Source: Spongiactinospora sp. TRM90649
GTDB lineage: Bacteria > Actinomycetota > Actinomycetes > Streptosporangiales > Streptosporangiaceae
Length of the DNA stretch: 64,000 nt
Assembly: GCF_029382225.1 (NCBI RefSeq)
Contig: NZ_JARLTC010000009.1
Location: 1 to 64,000, forward strand
Direction of reading: 5' to 3'
Positions within the stretch are counted from its first letter, which is position 1; every line of letters begins with the position of its first letter. Positions 43,208 to 52,172 of this stretch are shown in pieces. Under the pieces are notes generated by a model. That model was given only the letters and a program-made list of their open reading frames with translations, did no database searches and was not told the origin of the DNA. The translations under genes and the position numbers were made by a program.

Positions 43208-44145
43208 TGAATCCTGTCACTGAGGTGCGCACGGACAGCAGGGTTCCCGAATGTGACATCCGACGGACGGGGCTGTTGCCCGAGCACGTCACCGCGTTCC
43301 GCCGGCAGGGAGTGCTGGCCGTTCGCGGGCTGCTCACACCGGAGGAACTCGCCGACGTCCAGCAGGCCGGGAAGACGCTGATCGACCGGGCATGGTCGAC
43401 GCGGTCGATGGAAGACACCATCTGGACCCTGGAGCCGCATCTGCCGGACGCCGCGCCGGTACGGATCGAATACGTGGTGGACAAGGCCCGTCCGATCGCC
43501 GTGCTGGCCGGTCACCCGTTGCTGCTACGGATCATGGAACAGCTCGTCGGGCCCAACCTCATCCCGACCTGGGACAGCATGGTCTTCAAAACCCCGGCCG
43601 GCGCTCCCCGCCTCGCCTGGCACCGCGACGCCGGGCTGTACGCCGACGCGGTCGGCGTCACCGGAGCGGGTCGCGTCATCGATGCCGGGATCTATCTCGA
43701 CCCCGCCCCCGAGGACAACTGCGTCTGGTGCATCCCGGAGTCCAACTACTGGGACGACGAGCGGCTCACGACCACGGCGGATCGGCTCAACGCCAGCGAA
43801 TGGGACACCACCGGCGCGGTACCCGCCGTGATGCGGCCGGGTGACGCGCTGCTGCACAACATCCTCACCCTGCACGGCGCCCCCGCCGTGGTCGGCAAGC
43901 AACGCCGCGTCATCTACTTCGAATACCGGCCGGCCGAGGTGGAATGGCAACTGGGCCCGCACACCGAGGGCTACATCGGCCTCAAGCAACAGATCCTGCG
44001 TTCATGCGTCCGGATGCGCGCGGCCGACTCGCGATTCGGCGACGAGGAGCCGTTCGACTACCGCCCCGCCGAGTCCTTCCGGCGCTGGGCGCACCAGCCG
44101 GAGAGCACCACGTTCCGGGTTCCGCACGAAGACCACTGGCGATGA
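43204..44145 (+). CDS. PhyH-type Fe(II)/2-oxoglutarate dioxygenase
   Basis: 313 aa, the longest of the set. Iron ligands His140/Asp142 (LAWHRDAGLYAD) and His224 (LTLHGAP), with Arg234/235 (GKQRRVIYFEYR) for 2-oxoglutarate. CVWCIPESNYWDDERL lies in the loop that usually shapes the substrate pocket. Likely an orthoester- or methylenedioxy-forming oxygenase. GTG 43204 is coupled to the FkbM gene; ATG 43207 is the alternative. AAGGAAGG upstream. Confidence 0.87.
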   Translation: MMNPVTEVRTDSRVPECDIRRTGLLPEHVTAFRRQGVLAVRGLLTPEELADVQQAGKTLIDRAWSTRSMEDTIWTLEPHLPDAAPVRIEYVVDKARPIAVLAGHPLLLRIMEQLVGPNLIPTWDSMVFKTPAGAPRLAWHRDAGLYADAVGVTGAGRVIDAGIYLDPAPEDNCVWCIPESNYWDDERLTTTADRLNASEWDTTGAVPAVMRPGDALLHNILTLHGAPAVVGKQRRVIYFEYRPAEVEWQLGPHTEGYIGLKQQILRSCVRMRAADSRFGDEEPFDYRPAESFRRWAHQPESTTFRVPHEDHWR

Positions 44146-44163
44146 CGAGCGAGGGACGTGTCG

Positions 44164-45366
44164 ATGAGTACTGAGGCCAACGGTCACGGCGGCCCGACGA
44201 ACAAGACCTTGTGCGTCCTGCCGTGGATTCATCTCTGCGCCTCCATCGACGGCGTCTACGGCCGGTGCTGCGTCGACAACGCGATGTACCACAACGAGCT
44301 GTACGAACAGCAGGATGAGCCCGTGTTCCAGCTGAACGACGACGCGATCGGCTGTTCGCCTGGCTCGCGATACGCCAAGGACAACCCGGATCGGGTGTTG
44401 GGACTTCAGGAGGCGTTCAACAGTCCCAACATGAAACGGACCCGGCTGGCGATGCTGAACGGCGAGCGCGTCGACGCGTGCAAATACTGCTACTTCCGGG
44501 AAGACCACGGCGGCCAGTCCTATCGGCAGAGCATCAACCGCCGATTCGAGCATGAACTCGACGCGCTCGCCGGCCGTACCGCCGCGGACGGGACCGTCGA
44601 GGACTTCCCCTACTTCCTCGACATCAGGTTCGGCAACACCTGCAACCTGCGGTGCGTCATGTGCACCTATCCGGTGAGCTCGGCATGGGGCGCCGAGCAG
44701 CGGCCATCATGGTCCTCCGCGGTGATCGACCCCTACCGTGCCGACGAGGAGCTGTGGCGGACGCTACGGGCGAACGCACACCTTATTCGCCGGCTGTACT
44801 TCGCGGGTGGCGAGCCTTTCATGCAGCCGGGCCATTACGCGTTGCTCGAACTCCTCGTGGAGACCGGGAACGCGGGCAACGTCGACGTGGCCTACAACTC
44901 CAACCTCACCATGTCCCCCGACAAGGCGATCGGTCTCTTCCCGCACTTCAAGAGCGTCGGCATCGGCGCGTCCTGCGACGGCGTGGGCGAGGTGTTCGAG
45001 CGGATCAGGACCGGCGGGAAGTGGCAGGTGTTCGTGGACAACGTGCACAGGCTCAGGACTCAGGTGGACGTCTGGCTCCAGGTGTCGCCGCAGCGGGACA
45101 ACCTGTGGGACCTGCGCAACCTGCTGAAGTTCGCCCGCGCGGAGGGACTGGACATCGACCTGGCCAACGTCGTGCAGTGGCCGAAGGAGATGTCGGTCTC
45201 CAGCCTTCCCGACGAGGAGAAGGCGCGTGCCACCGAGGAGTTGACCGAGCTGATCGCCTGGTGCGCCGAGCTGGGCTGGGACAAGCCCGCCGCCCACCTC
45301 GGCGCCCTGCGTTCGTTCATGAACTCGCTGGATCCGACGAACCTGGTCGACGAAGGAGCGTCATGA
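44164..45366 (+). CDS. Radical SAM enzyme with extra N-terminal cysteines
   Basis: 400 aa. The cluster motif is Cys160-x3-Cys164-x2-Cys167 (NTCNLRCVMC), followed by FAGGEPFM. Before it lie CVLPWIHLCASIDGVYGRCC and ACKYC (Cys17-109), which could bind an auxiliary cluster, a SPASM/twitch-like set placed at the front. Avilamycin AviX12 is a radical SAM enzyme that epimerises a sugar in the chain; this gene is the natural counterpart by context. Coupled set with the upstream oxygenase. Substrate inferred only. Confidence 0.87.
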   Translation: MSTEANGHGGPTNKTLCVLPWIHLCASIDGVYGRCCVDNAMYHNELYEQQDEPVFQLNDDAIGCSPGSRYAKDNPDRVLGLQEAFNSPNMKRTRLAMLNGERVDACKYCYFREDHGGQSYRQSINRRFEHELDALAGRTAADGTVEDFPYFLDIRFGNTCNLRCVMCTYPVSSAWGAEQRPSWSSAVIDPYRADEELWRTLRANAHLIRRLYFAGGEPFMQPGHYALLELLVETGNAGNVDVAYNSNLTMSPDKAIGLFPHFKSVGIGASCDGVGEVFERIRTGGKWQVFVDNVHRLRTQVDVWLQVSPQRDNLWDLRNLLKFARAEGLDIDLANVVQWPKEMSVSSLPDEEKARATEELTELIAWCAELGWDKPAAHLGALRSFMNSLDPTNLVDEGAS

Positions 45367-45382
45367 CGGGTGACGCGTCCGA

Positions 45383-45414
45383 CTCGCCTTGATCAGCGTG
45401 TCGATCAGAGCGAG
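45383..45414. terminator. Candidate bidirectional terminator
   Basis: CTCGC/GCGAG (45383-45387, 45410-45414) and TGATC/GATCA (45390-45394, 45403-45407) form an interrupted stem with an 8-nt loop between the convergent radical SAM and TylF-like genes. Confidence 0.4.
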
Positions 45415-45433
45415 CCGTCGTGCGAGCATGTCC

Positions 45434-46186
45434 TCAGCCGGTACGTCGCCACCCGATCGACGTCCAGTCGATGTGCTCGATCGTGTCGGTGATCCCGTTG
45501 GCCTCACGGAACTCCCGGATGGCCTGCCGGCAGCTGGGCAGGATGTGGTCGTCCACGATGACGAAGCCGCCGACCGAAAGCTTGGGATACAGGTTGACGA
45601 GCGCGTCCATGGTGGACTCGTACAGGTCGCCATCCAGGCGCAGCACGGCGAGGGACCGCACCGGCGCGGCCGGCAGGCTGTCCCGGAACCAGCCCTCCAG
45701 GAAGACGACCTGATCGTCCAGCAGGTCGTACCGCTCGAAGTTCTCCCGCACCTGCTCGATGGACACGCCCAGCACCGAGTTCGCGTTGTGCAGCCCCAGT
45801 TTCACGTCCAGCGGATGGCTGGAGCCGTTGGTGTCCGGGATGCCCTGAAAGGAGTCGGCCACCCATACGCGCCGGTCGGTGATGTCGTTCGCGCGAAGGA
45901 AGGAACGCATGAAGATGCACACACCGCCACGCCACACTCCGGTTTCGATGAAATCGCCCGGCACCTCGTCTTCGACGACCTGTCGCATACAGCGCTCGAG
46001 GTAGTCGAGCCGAACCCTGCCGACCATGGTGTGCGCGACCGACGGCCAGTCTCTGCCCTTTTCCCGCTGCGCAGCCTGATAGCCGTCGACCTGCTGCTGC
46101 CCTATGGGAAGCGGCGCGTCCTGGTAGATGGTGTTCGTCAGCGTCCTCTTCATCAGGTCAAGATAAAGCTCGGCGCCTGAGCTCAT
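45434..46186 (-). CDS. TylF/macrocin-type O-methyltransferase
   Basis: 250 aa. GDFIETGVWRGGVCIFMR binds SAM; VADSFQGIP, LRLDGDLYESTMDAL and FVIVDDHILPSC supply the acidic residues that bind the divalent metal. The family methylates sugar hydroxyls (TylF, NovP). ATG 46186 with GAGGAAA upstream; an in-frame ATG at 46219 has no ribosome-binding site. Transcribed alone toward the radical SAM gene. Confidence 0.9.
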   Translation of the reverse strand: MSSGAELYLDLMKRTLTNTIYQDAPLPIGQQQVDGYQAAQREKGRDWPSVAHTMVGRVRLDYLERCMRQVVEDEVPGDFIETGVWRGGVCIFMRSFLRANDITDRRVWVADSFQGIPDTNGSSHPLDVKLGLHNANSVLGVSIEQVRENFERYDLLDDQVVFLEGWFRDSLPAAPVRSLAVLRLDGDLYESTMDALVNLYPKLSVGGFVIVDDHILPSCRQAIREFREANGITDTIEHIDWTSIGWRRTG

Positions 46187-46434
46187 GATTTCCTCGCACT
46201 GTAGATTTCCGCATTCCATAGAACTGTCGGTTCTCCGCTTACAAGGAAGCGTGTCCGTCTCCGTTCCGCCACGGCGCCGGGGAAGACGCCATCAGGGTCT
46301 GCACATACGCATGGTAGCGATGCGAATCTCGGGGAATCCCTAGAGAATTCTTGACATAGCGCGGAGCCGTCGCAGAGTGCGGCCAGAACCGCGCCGCGGC
46401 GATCTGGCCGGCGGGCGCCATTTATAGGGAAATC
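46187..46434. promoter_or_regulatory. Divergent promoter region, TylF-like / glycosyltransferase
   Basis: About 250 bp, locally AT-rich. TTGACA occurs at 46351-46356 without a good -10 at normal spacing. The segment TATAGGGAAATCATGAATC (46423-46441) matches the rmlA leader region at 16 of 19 positions and probably marks a promoter/leader for the downstream plus-strand genes. Confidence 0.4.
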
Positions 46435-46497
46435 ATGAATCTTTTCTCGGTAATCTCGCGGAGAGCCCAGTCATCGACACCACCCGTGCGGTACTGA
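46435..46497 (+). CDS. Possible 20-aa leader peptide (MNL type)
   Basis: ATG 46435 after AGGGAAAT; encodes MNLFSVISRRAQSSTPPVRY. It shares MNLxxVxxRR and its leader DNA with the small ORF before rmlA (60149). Ends 93 bp before the glycosyltransferase gene. Could be a regulatory leader. Confidence 0.3.
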   Translation: MNLFSVISRRAQSSTPPVRY

Positions 46498-46589
46498 ATG
46501 GGGATCACACGTTTCCCGTGGACGGCGAGACGTTTGCGCTCCGCCACCGCCGAGGACCATCCAGCGAGCGGCAAGTAGGGGAGATTCCA

Positions 46590-47861
46590 ATGCGGATTCT
46601 GTTCACAGTGTCCAACTGGGCTGGGCACTACATGTGCATGATCCCGCTGGCCTGGGCGTTCCGCGCGGCCGGGCACGACGTTCGGGTCGCCTGCCCGCCG
46701 CAGCAGGTGCAGGGAGTCATGGCCACCGGGTTGATGCCGGTGTCGGTGCTCGACGCGCCCGACATGATGGAGAGCGCCCGGCTCGCATACTGGGTTCTGG
46801 CGATCAACACCCCGCCGCAGAGCGGCGACATGCCGCTGCCGCTGCACCCGTTCACCGGCCAGGCGCTGGGCTCCGTACGCGACTTCGACACCGGCACGCT
46901 CAGCGACTTCTGGAAGAAGTCCATCGCCGCGGTCCAGCGCAGCTACGACAACGCGGTCGATTTCGCCGCCGCCTGGCGCCCCGACCTGGTGGTGTACGAC
47001 CTCATGGCGGCCGAGGGCGCGTTGATCGGCGCGCTGAACGAGGTGCCGAGCGTGTACTTCGGGCCGGGCTTCATCGGCACAGTGGAGACCGAACCGGGCC
47101 TCGACCTGGTGTCCGCCGATCCTCTGTCCTGCTTTGCGAAGTACGGCGTGGAGTGGACACGCCACAAGATCAAATACGCGGTGGACCCGTCGCCGGACGT
47201 GGCCATTCCCCCGATGGGCGACGCGCTGCGGATTCCCATCAGGTACCAGCCGTACAACGGATCCCAGGACGTGGATCCGTGGTTGCTGGGACCGGTCAAG
47301 GGCAAACGCGTCTGCGTGGTGTGGGGGAACTCCGCGACCGGGGTGTTCGGCGAGCGGCTGCCCGCGCTCCGCCACGCCGTCGAGTCCGCCGCCCAACTGG
47401 CCGCCGAGGTGGTGCTCACCGCCCCGGTGGCCGAAGTGGACGGCCTGGGCTCCCTGCCCCCCAACGTGCGGGTGCTGCGCAACTGCCCGTTGGAGCTGAT
47501 CCTGCCCGGCTGCGACATGCTCATTCACCACGGCAGCGCCAACTGCCTGATGAACGGCATCGCGATGGGCATCCCGCAGTTGTCCCTGGCCCTGAACTTC
47601 GACGGGCAGATCTACGGCAGACGGATCGACCCACAAGGCGCGACCAAGACCCTGCCCGGCCTCTTGTTCGACAGCGAGGCGATCGACAAGGCCCTTGCCG
47701 AGGTGCTGTTCGACAACAACTACCGGCGCCGCGCGGTCGAGCTGAGCCGGTCCGTGTGCGCCGCGCCGACCGCCGCGCAGGTCGCCGACCTGCTCACCAC
47801 ACTGGCCCGCACCGGCGAACTGACCGCCGCCGACGTCGCCGACCTGGTGGCCGACCGATGA
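46590..47861 (+). CDS. GT1-type (activator-independent) glycosyltransferase
   Basis: 423 aa. Opens with MRILFTVSNWAGHYMCMIPLAWAFRAAGHDV, the classic antibiotic GT1 N-terminus, and contains the C-terminal donor-site signature HHGSANCLMNGIAMGIPQL. It transfers a nucleotide-activated deoxysugar. AGGGGAG precedes ATG 46590. Coupled by ATGA to a 26-aa ORF and then to a methyltransferase. A decayed homologue is at 56130. Confidence 0.9.
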   Translation: MRILFTVSNWAGHYMCMIPLAWAFRAAGHDVRVACPPQQVQGVMATGLMPVSVLDAPDMMESARLAYWVLAINTPPQSGDMPLPLHPFTGQALGSVRDFDTGTLSDFWKKSIAAVQRSYDNAVDFAAAWRPDLVVYDLMAAEGALIGALNEVPSVYFGPGFIGTVETEPGLDLVSADPLSCFAKYGVEWTRHKIKYAVDPSPDVAIPPMGDALRIPIRYQPYNGSQDVDPWLLGPVKGKRVCVVWGNSATGVFGERLPALRHAVESAAQLAAEVVLTAPVAEVDGLGSLPPNVRVLRNCPLELILPGCDMLIHHGSANCLMNGIAMGIPQLSLALNFDGQIYGRRIDPQGATKTLPGLLFDSEAIDKALAEVLFDNNYRRRAVELSRSVCAAPTAAQVADLLTTLARTGELTAADVADLVADR

Positions 47862-47938
47862 CGGTCACGAGCTGGGGCATTCGGGTCCTCCACGCCACTC
47901 AGAACATCACTCAAGAAACCATGAGCGAGGTCGTATGA
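47858..47938 (+). CDS. Possible 26-aa bridging ORF
   Basis: Overlaps the glycosyltransferase stop (ATGA at 47858-47861) and the methyltransferase start (ATGA at 47935-47938), so ribosomes could pass through without re-initiating upstream. Peptide MTVTSWGIRVLHATQNITQE plus six residues; no homology. May exist only for coupling, or be chance. Confidence 0.3.
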   Translation: MTVTSWGIRVLHATQNITQETMSEVV

Positions 47939-48663
47939 ACAACCCGGAAGGCACCGCGACCGTCAAGGCGAAACCGCCGATGCAGATGGGTGACCTCAAC
48001 TTGATATGGGAGTGGAACTCCCCCGAAGAGATGCAGGTGCAACTGGCGGGCACCCAGGATCGCGAGGAATACCTGCGCGACCGCGTCGACCGGGCGAACT
48101 GGATCGCCCAACGGCTGCGGCTGACCCCGGACTCGGAGATCTTCGAGATCGGCAGCGGTGAGGGAATCATGGCCGAGGTGATCGCCCCTCGGGTGCGGCG
48201 GCTGCTGTGCACCGACGTGAGCCGGTCGTTCCTGGCCAAGGCACGCCTCACCTGCCGGGAACACACCAACGTCGGCTACCACCACATTCAGAACGACTTC
48301 CTGGCGACGCTGCCGTCGGCGAGCTTCGACGCGGGGTTCTCCCTCAACGTCTTCATCCACCTCAACGTCTTCGAGATCTACCTCTACTTCCGGCAGATCC
48401 GCCGGATTCTGCGCACCGGCGGCCACTTCGGTGTCAACTTCCTCGACCTCGGTCCGTCGACCCAGAGCTTCTTCCACTTCTACGCGGAGCGCTACCAGCA
48501 GGCGAATCCCTTCGAGTTCAAGGGCTTCCTGGCCTGGCACGGAGTCGACATGATCGCCAAGATCGCCGCGGAGGCCGGACTGACGCCGTTGCTGGACGAG
48601 TTCGTCAACGAGGACGGGGTCTGTTTCCTGATCCTGCGACGCGACGAGGAGCCCGCCGAATGA
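47935..48663 (+). CDS. Class I SAM-dependent methyltransferase
   Basis: 242 aa. SAM motif IFEIGSGEGIMAEVIAPRV, then AGFSLNVFIHLNVFEIYLYFRQIRRILRTGGHFGVNFLDL. It sits directly before the deoxysugar genes 48732-52131, so a deoxysugar O-methyltransferase is likely. It does not resemble the EvaC/TylC3 C-methyltransferases (no zinc-binding Cys cluster). Confidence 0.83.
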   Translation: MNNPEGTATVKAKPPMQMGDLNLIWEWNSPEEMQVQLAGTQDREEYLRDRVDRANWIAQRLRLTPDSEIFEIGSGEGIMAEVIAPRVRRLLCTDVSRSFLAKARLTCREHTNVGYHHIQNDFLATLPSASFDAGFSLNVFIHLNVFEIYLYFRQIRRILRTGGHFGVNFLDLGPSTQSFFHFYAERYQQANPFEFKGFLAWHGVDMIAKIAAEAGLTPLLDEFVNEDGVCFLILRRDEEPAE

Positions 48664-48731
48664 ACCGCCGGCCGCTCGGCGCGGAGGGCCCCTGATCTCC
48701 CCGGCCTTTCCCAGCCACCTAAGGAAACGTG

Positions 48732-50114
48732 ATGACCTCGGCCGATCTGGATACGCAACGCGCCACCGAGACTCACCCCGACGGGGTGAGCGAGGGATTC
48801 CTGTCCTGGTTCGCCGACCGGACGCGCGCCGCGGCTTGCCAGGTGACCCGCACCCCGCTCAGCGATCTTCGTGGGTGGTCTCTTGACGCGGTCACGGGAA
48901 ACCTGACGCACCACAGCGGCCGGTTCTTCGCCATCGAGGGGCTGCACGTGCGCACCTCGTACGGCCAGGTCCCCGAGTGGAGCCAGCCCATCATCAACCA
49001 GCCGGAGATCGGCATTCTCGGTCTGCTGGTGAAGACCGTGGACGGTGTGCCCTTCGGACTGGTGCAGGCGAAGATGGAGCCGGGCAACTTCAACTCGGTC
49101 CAACTCTCGCCGACCGTGCAGGCGACCCGCAGCAACTACACCCGGGTGCACAGGGGAGACCGGACGAAGTATCTGGAGCACTTCACCCACCCGCGAGCGG
49201 GCACCGTGGTGGCCGACGTGCTCCAGTCCGAACAGGGCTCGTGGTTCCTGCACAAGCGCAACCGGAACATGATCGTCCAGGTCGACGACTCGGTGCCGGC
49301 CGCGGACGGGCACCGCTGGATACCGTTGGACGAGCTCCGCAGCCTGCTGCGGATCGACGGCCTGGTCAACATGGACATCCGTACCGTGCTGTCCTGCCTG
49401 CCCGCTTCCTTCTTCGCCGCCCAGGACAGACACCGCACCGACGGCATGGCCTCGGCGCTGGCCCGGTCCATCAGCGGCGACGGCACTCCGTTGCACAGCG
49501 CGGAGACCGTGCTGAGCTGGTTCACCGCCGCCAAGAGCAGGCACGAGCTGGCTGTGCGGCGCGTGCCGCTGCGGGCGCTGCCCGGCTGGCGCAACACGCC
49601 TGAGGAGATCGTCCACGACGACGGGCAGCACTTCAGCATCATCGGCGTCAGCGTGCGAACCAACGACCGCGAAGTCGGCGAGTGGCACCAACCGCTGATC
49701 TACCCGAGCGGGCGAGGACTGGTCACCTTCCTCGTGAAGGACATCGACGGGGTCGCCCACCTGCTGGTGAACGCGCGGTACCAGGCAGGTCTCCTGGACG
49801 CCATGGAGATGGGGCCCACCGTCCAGTGCAATCCGGGGAACTACTCCGGCCCCGGGCCCAGGTTCCTGGACTACGTGCGGCAGGTGCCCGCCGAGCGCAT
49901 CCTCTACGACACGATCCTGGCCGAGGAGGGCGGCCGGTTCTACCACTCACAGAACCGATACCTGCTGGTGGACGCGGGTGACGACGTGCCGATCGAGGTG
50001 CCGGAGGAGTTCTGCTGGGTCACCGCCCACCAGCTCACCGGCCTCCTACGGCACGGCTACTACGTCAACGTGGAAGCCCGCAGTCTGCTGGCCTGCCTGC
50101 ACAGCCTGTGGTGA
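48732..50114 (+). CDS. NDP-hexose 2,3-dehydratase
   Basis: 460 aa made of two homologous halves (about 15-210 and 255-455), as in SpnO/EvaA/TylX3. Matching blocks in each half: FLSWFADRTRA / VLSWFTAAKSR, SQPIINQPEIGILGLLVK / HQPLIYPSGRGLVTFLVK and LSPTVQATRSNY / MGPTVQCNPGNY. Removes the 2-OH of TDP-4-keto-6-deoxyglucose to give the 3,4-diketo sugar, the entry to 2,6-dideoxysugars (olivose) and 3-amino/nitro sugars. AAGGAA upstream of ATG 48732. Overlaps the 3-ketoreductase start (GTGA). Confidence 0.93.
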   Translation: MTSADLDTQRATETHPDGVSEGFLSWFADRTRAAACQVTRTPLSDLRGWSLDAVTGNLTHHSGRFFAIEGLHVRTSYGQVPEWSQPIINQPEIGILGLLVKTVDGVPFGLVQAKMEPGNFNSVQLSPTVQATRSNYTRVHRGDRTKYLEHFTHPRAGTVVADVLQSEQGSWFLHKRNRNMIVQVDDSVPAADGHRWIPLDELRSLLRIDGLVNMDIRTVLSCLPASFFAAQDRHRTDGMASALARSISGDGTPLHSAETVLSWFTAAKSRHELAVRRVPLRALPGWRNTPEEIVHDDGQHFSIIGVSVRTNDREVGEWHQPLIYPSGRGLVTFLVKDIDGVAHLLVNARYQAGLLDAMEMGPTVQCNPGNYSGPGPRFLDYVRQVPAERILYDTILAEEGGRFYHSQNRYLLVDAGDDVPIEVPEEFCWVTAHQLTGLLRHGYYVNVEARSLLACLHSLW

Positions 50115-51166
50115 CCGCCGTATCGGAGCGGCCCCCGGTCTCCCGCCCGGTCCGCATCGGCCTGCTCGGTTGCGCCGACATCGCCCGGCGCCGCACCCTT
50201 CCGGCGATCCTGGCGGAGCCCGCGGCCGAACTGGTCGCCGTCGCGGCCAGGGACACGAACAAGGCCAAGGTGTACGCCAAGGAGTTCGGCGGCGAGGTCG
50301 TGCGCGACTACGAGGCGCTGCTGGCCCGGCCGGACGTCGAGGCCGTCTACGTCCCGCTGCCGGCCGGGCTGCACCACGAGTGGATCACGCGCGCCCTGGA
50401 CGTCGGCAAGCACGCGCTCGTGGAGAAGCCGCTGACCACCCGGTACGCCGACACCGCCGAGGTGCTCGCCCTCGCGGGGGCGCGCGGGCTGACGCTGATG
50501 GAGAACCTCACATTCCTCCGGCACGGCCTGCACTCCACCGTCGTGAACCTGGTGACGGCCGGCGAGATCGGTGAGTTGCGCGCGGTCCACGGCGTCTTCG
50601 GTTTCCCGCCGCTGAACCCCGGGGACATCCGCTACCGACCGGACCTCGGCGGTGGCGCACTGCTCGACTTGGGAGTGTATCCACTGAGCACGGCGAGGCT
50701 TTTCCTCGGGCCGGATCTGGAGGTGGTCGGCGCGACCCGCACCGAAGATCCCGAGCACGGCGTCGACGTGGCGGGCGGCGCGCTGCTGTGCTCGCCGGAC
50801 GGGCGCACCGCCCAGATCGACTTCGGATTCCAGCACGGCTACCGCTGCGAGTACACGCTGTGGGGAAGCCAAGGGTCGATCTTCGTCGATCGCGCCTTCA
50901 CGCCGCCGCCGACGTGGCGGCCGACGGTCCGGCTGAAACGCCGGCACGACGTGCAGGAACTGGTCCTGCCCCCAGAGGACCAGTTCGCCACCACCCTGCG
51001 CGAGTTCGTCACGGCGGTCCGCACGGGCGGCGAGCGGGCCGGCGTGGCCGAGCGGAGCCGGACCCTGGCCGGGCTGGTCGACGAGGTTCGGGAGCGGGCG
51101 CGGACGCTGCGGGCGGGCCAGGGGCTTCCCGGCCGGGGCGAAGACCTGATCAGGAGGCACAGGTGA
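50111..51166 (+). CDS. NDP-hexose 3-ketoreductase (Gfo/Idh/MocA family)
   Basis: 351 aa. N-terminal Rossmann motif IGLLGCADIARRRTLPAI, then the conserved ALVEKPLTT with the EKP catalytic Lys, and a C-terminal GGGALLDLGVYPLSTARL domain. Reduces the C-3 ketone made by the 2,3-dehydratase (TylC1/SpnN type), giving a 2,6-dideoxy-4-keto sugar. GTG 50111 overlaps the dehydratase stop; also coupled to the next gene by GTGA. Confidence 0.92.
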   Translation: MTAVSERPPVSRPVRIGLLGCADIARRRTLPAILAEPAAELVAVAARDTNKAKVYAKEFGGEVVRDYEALLARPDVEAVYVPLPAGLHHEWITRALDVGKHALVEKPLTTRYADTAEVLALAGARGLTLMENLTFLRHGLHSTVVNLVTAGEIGELRAVHGVFGFPPLNPGDIRYRPDLGGGALLDLGVYPLSTARLFLGPDLEVVGATRTEDPEHGVDVAGGALLCSPDGRTAQIDFGFQHGYRCEYTLWGSQGSIFVDRAFTPPPTWRPTVRLKRRHDVQELVLPPEDQFATTLREFVTAVRTGGERAGVAERSRTLAGLVDEVRERARTLRAGQGLPGRGEDLIRRHR

Positions 51167-52131
51167 GTGAGGATCGCATCGTCGTGGTCGGCGGTACCGG
51201 ATTCCTGGGACGCCAGATATGCAAGGACCTCGTCGCAGCGGGACGTGATGTGCTCGTCGTGGCGAGGAACGCGGCCCGGTCCGCTCCCGGATACCGGTTC
51301 AGGGCCATCGACGTCTCGGACACGCCGACCGGGGAACTGGCCGCCGTGCTGGCCGCCGAGCGCCCGGACACCGTGATCAACGCGACCGGCGGCAAGTGGG
51401 GCCTGACCGGCCGCGAGCTGGAGGCCAGCTGTGTCGGGGCGACCCGGCACATCCTGGCGGCCCTGGCGAGCGCCCGGCTGGCGCCCCGGCTGGTACACCT
51501 CGGCTCGGTGCTGGAGTACGGGCACGTCGCGCCGGACGGCACCGACGCCACCCAGCGATCGCCCGGTCCCGCCTCCGACTACGACCGGTTCAAGCTGGCC
51601 GCGACCGAGGCGGTGCTGTCGGCCGCTGCGGCCGGGACCGTGGACGCGGTGGTACTGCGGCTGGCCAATGTCGCCGGCCCGGGTGCGCCGGCGGCGAGCC
51701 TGCTCGGCCGTGTGGCCGACCGCTTGGCCGCTGCGGCCGGCCGCGGCGAGACCGCGATGATCGAGCTGACCGCGCTGAACGCCCGCCGCGACTACGTGGA
51801 TGTCCGGGACGTCTCCGATGCGGTCCGCGCCGCGACGCGGATCACCGGCCGGCCCACCCCGATCGCCATCGGCCGTGGCGAGGCCGTCCCGGTGCGCACG
51901 CTGGTCACCATGCTCATCGAGGTGAGCGGGGTGCCGGCCACCATGGTCGAGATTCCCGCCCCGGACCTCGCCGCCGACACCGACGACTGGACACGGGTCG
52001 ACCCCCGGCCCGCGCGTGACCTGCTCGGCTGGACACCGCGAAGGACGCTGCGCGACTCGGTCCACGAGCTCTGGCACGACGTGATGGAGCGGACGGCTCC
52101 CCAGCCGTCTCGCAGTGGCGGAAGCGCGTAG
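51163..52131 (+). CDS. NDP-hexose 4-ketoreductase (SDR extended family)
   Basis: 322 aa. NAD(P) motif VVVGGTGFLGRQICKDLV at the N-terminus, LVHLGSVLEYG with the catalytic Ser, and YDRFK as the YxxxK pair. It sets the C-4 hydroxyl at the end of dideoxysugar synthesis (EvaE/UrdR type). AGGAGG precedes GTG 51163. With the two preceding genes it forms a coupled module sufficient for an olivose- or oliose-type sugar from TDP-4-keto-6-deoxyglucose. Confidence 0.9.
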   Translation: MSEDRIVVVGGTGFLGRQICKDLVAAGRDVLVVARNAARSAPGYRFRAIDVSDTPTGELAAVLAAERPDTVINATGGKWGLTGRELEASCVGATRHILAALASARLAPRLVHLGSVLEYGHVAPDGTDATQRSPGPASDYDRFKLAATEAVLSAAAAGTVDAVVLRLANVAGPGAPAASLLGRVADRLAAAAGRGETAMIELTALNARRDYVDVRDVSDAVRAATRITGRPTPIAIGRGEAVPVRTLVTMLIEVSGVPATMVEIPAPDLAADTDDWTRVDPRPARDLLGWTPRRTLRDSVHELWHDVMERTAPQPSRSGGSA

Positions 52132-52172
52132 GGCGTGGCGGCAAGCGTCTGAGCCGTTCCGTCGCGATCTTC

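Noticed and set aside
45361..45433. C-terminal extension of the TylF-like protein in another frame
   Set aside because: The TylF frame ends naturally at normal family length; the other-frame peptide has no recognisable similarity, so no frameshift is claimed.
46351..46380. TTGACA as a -35 box in the divergent promoter region
   Set aside because: No acceptable -10 hexamer at 16-19 bp on that strand; too weak to call a promoter.
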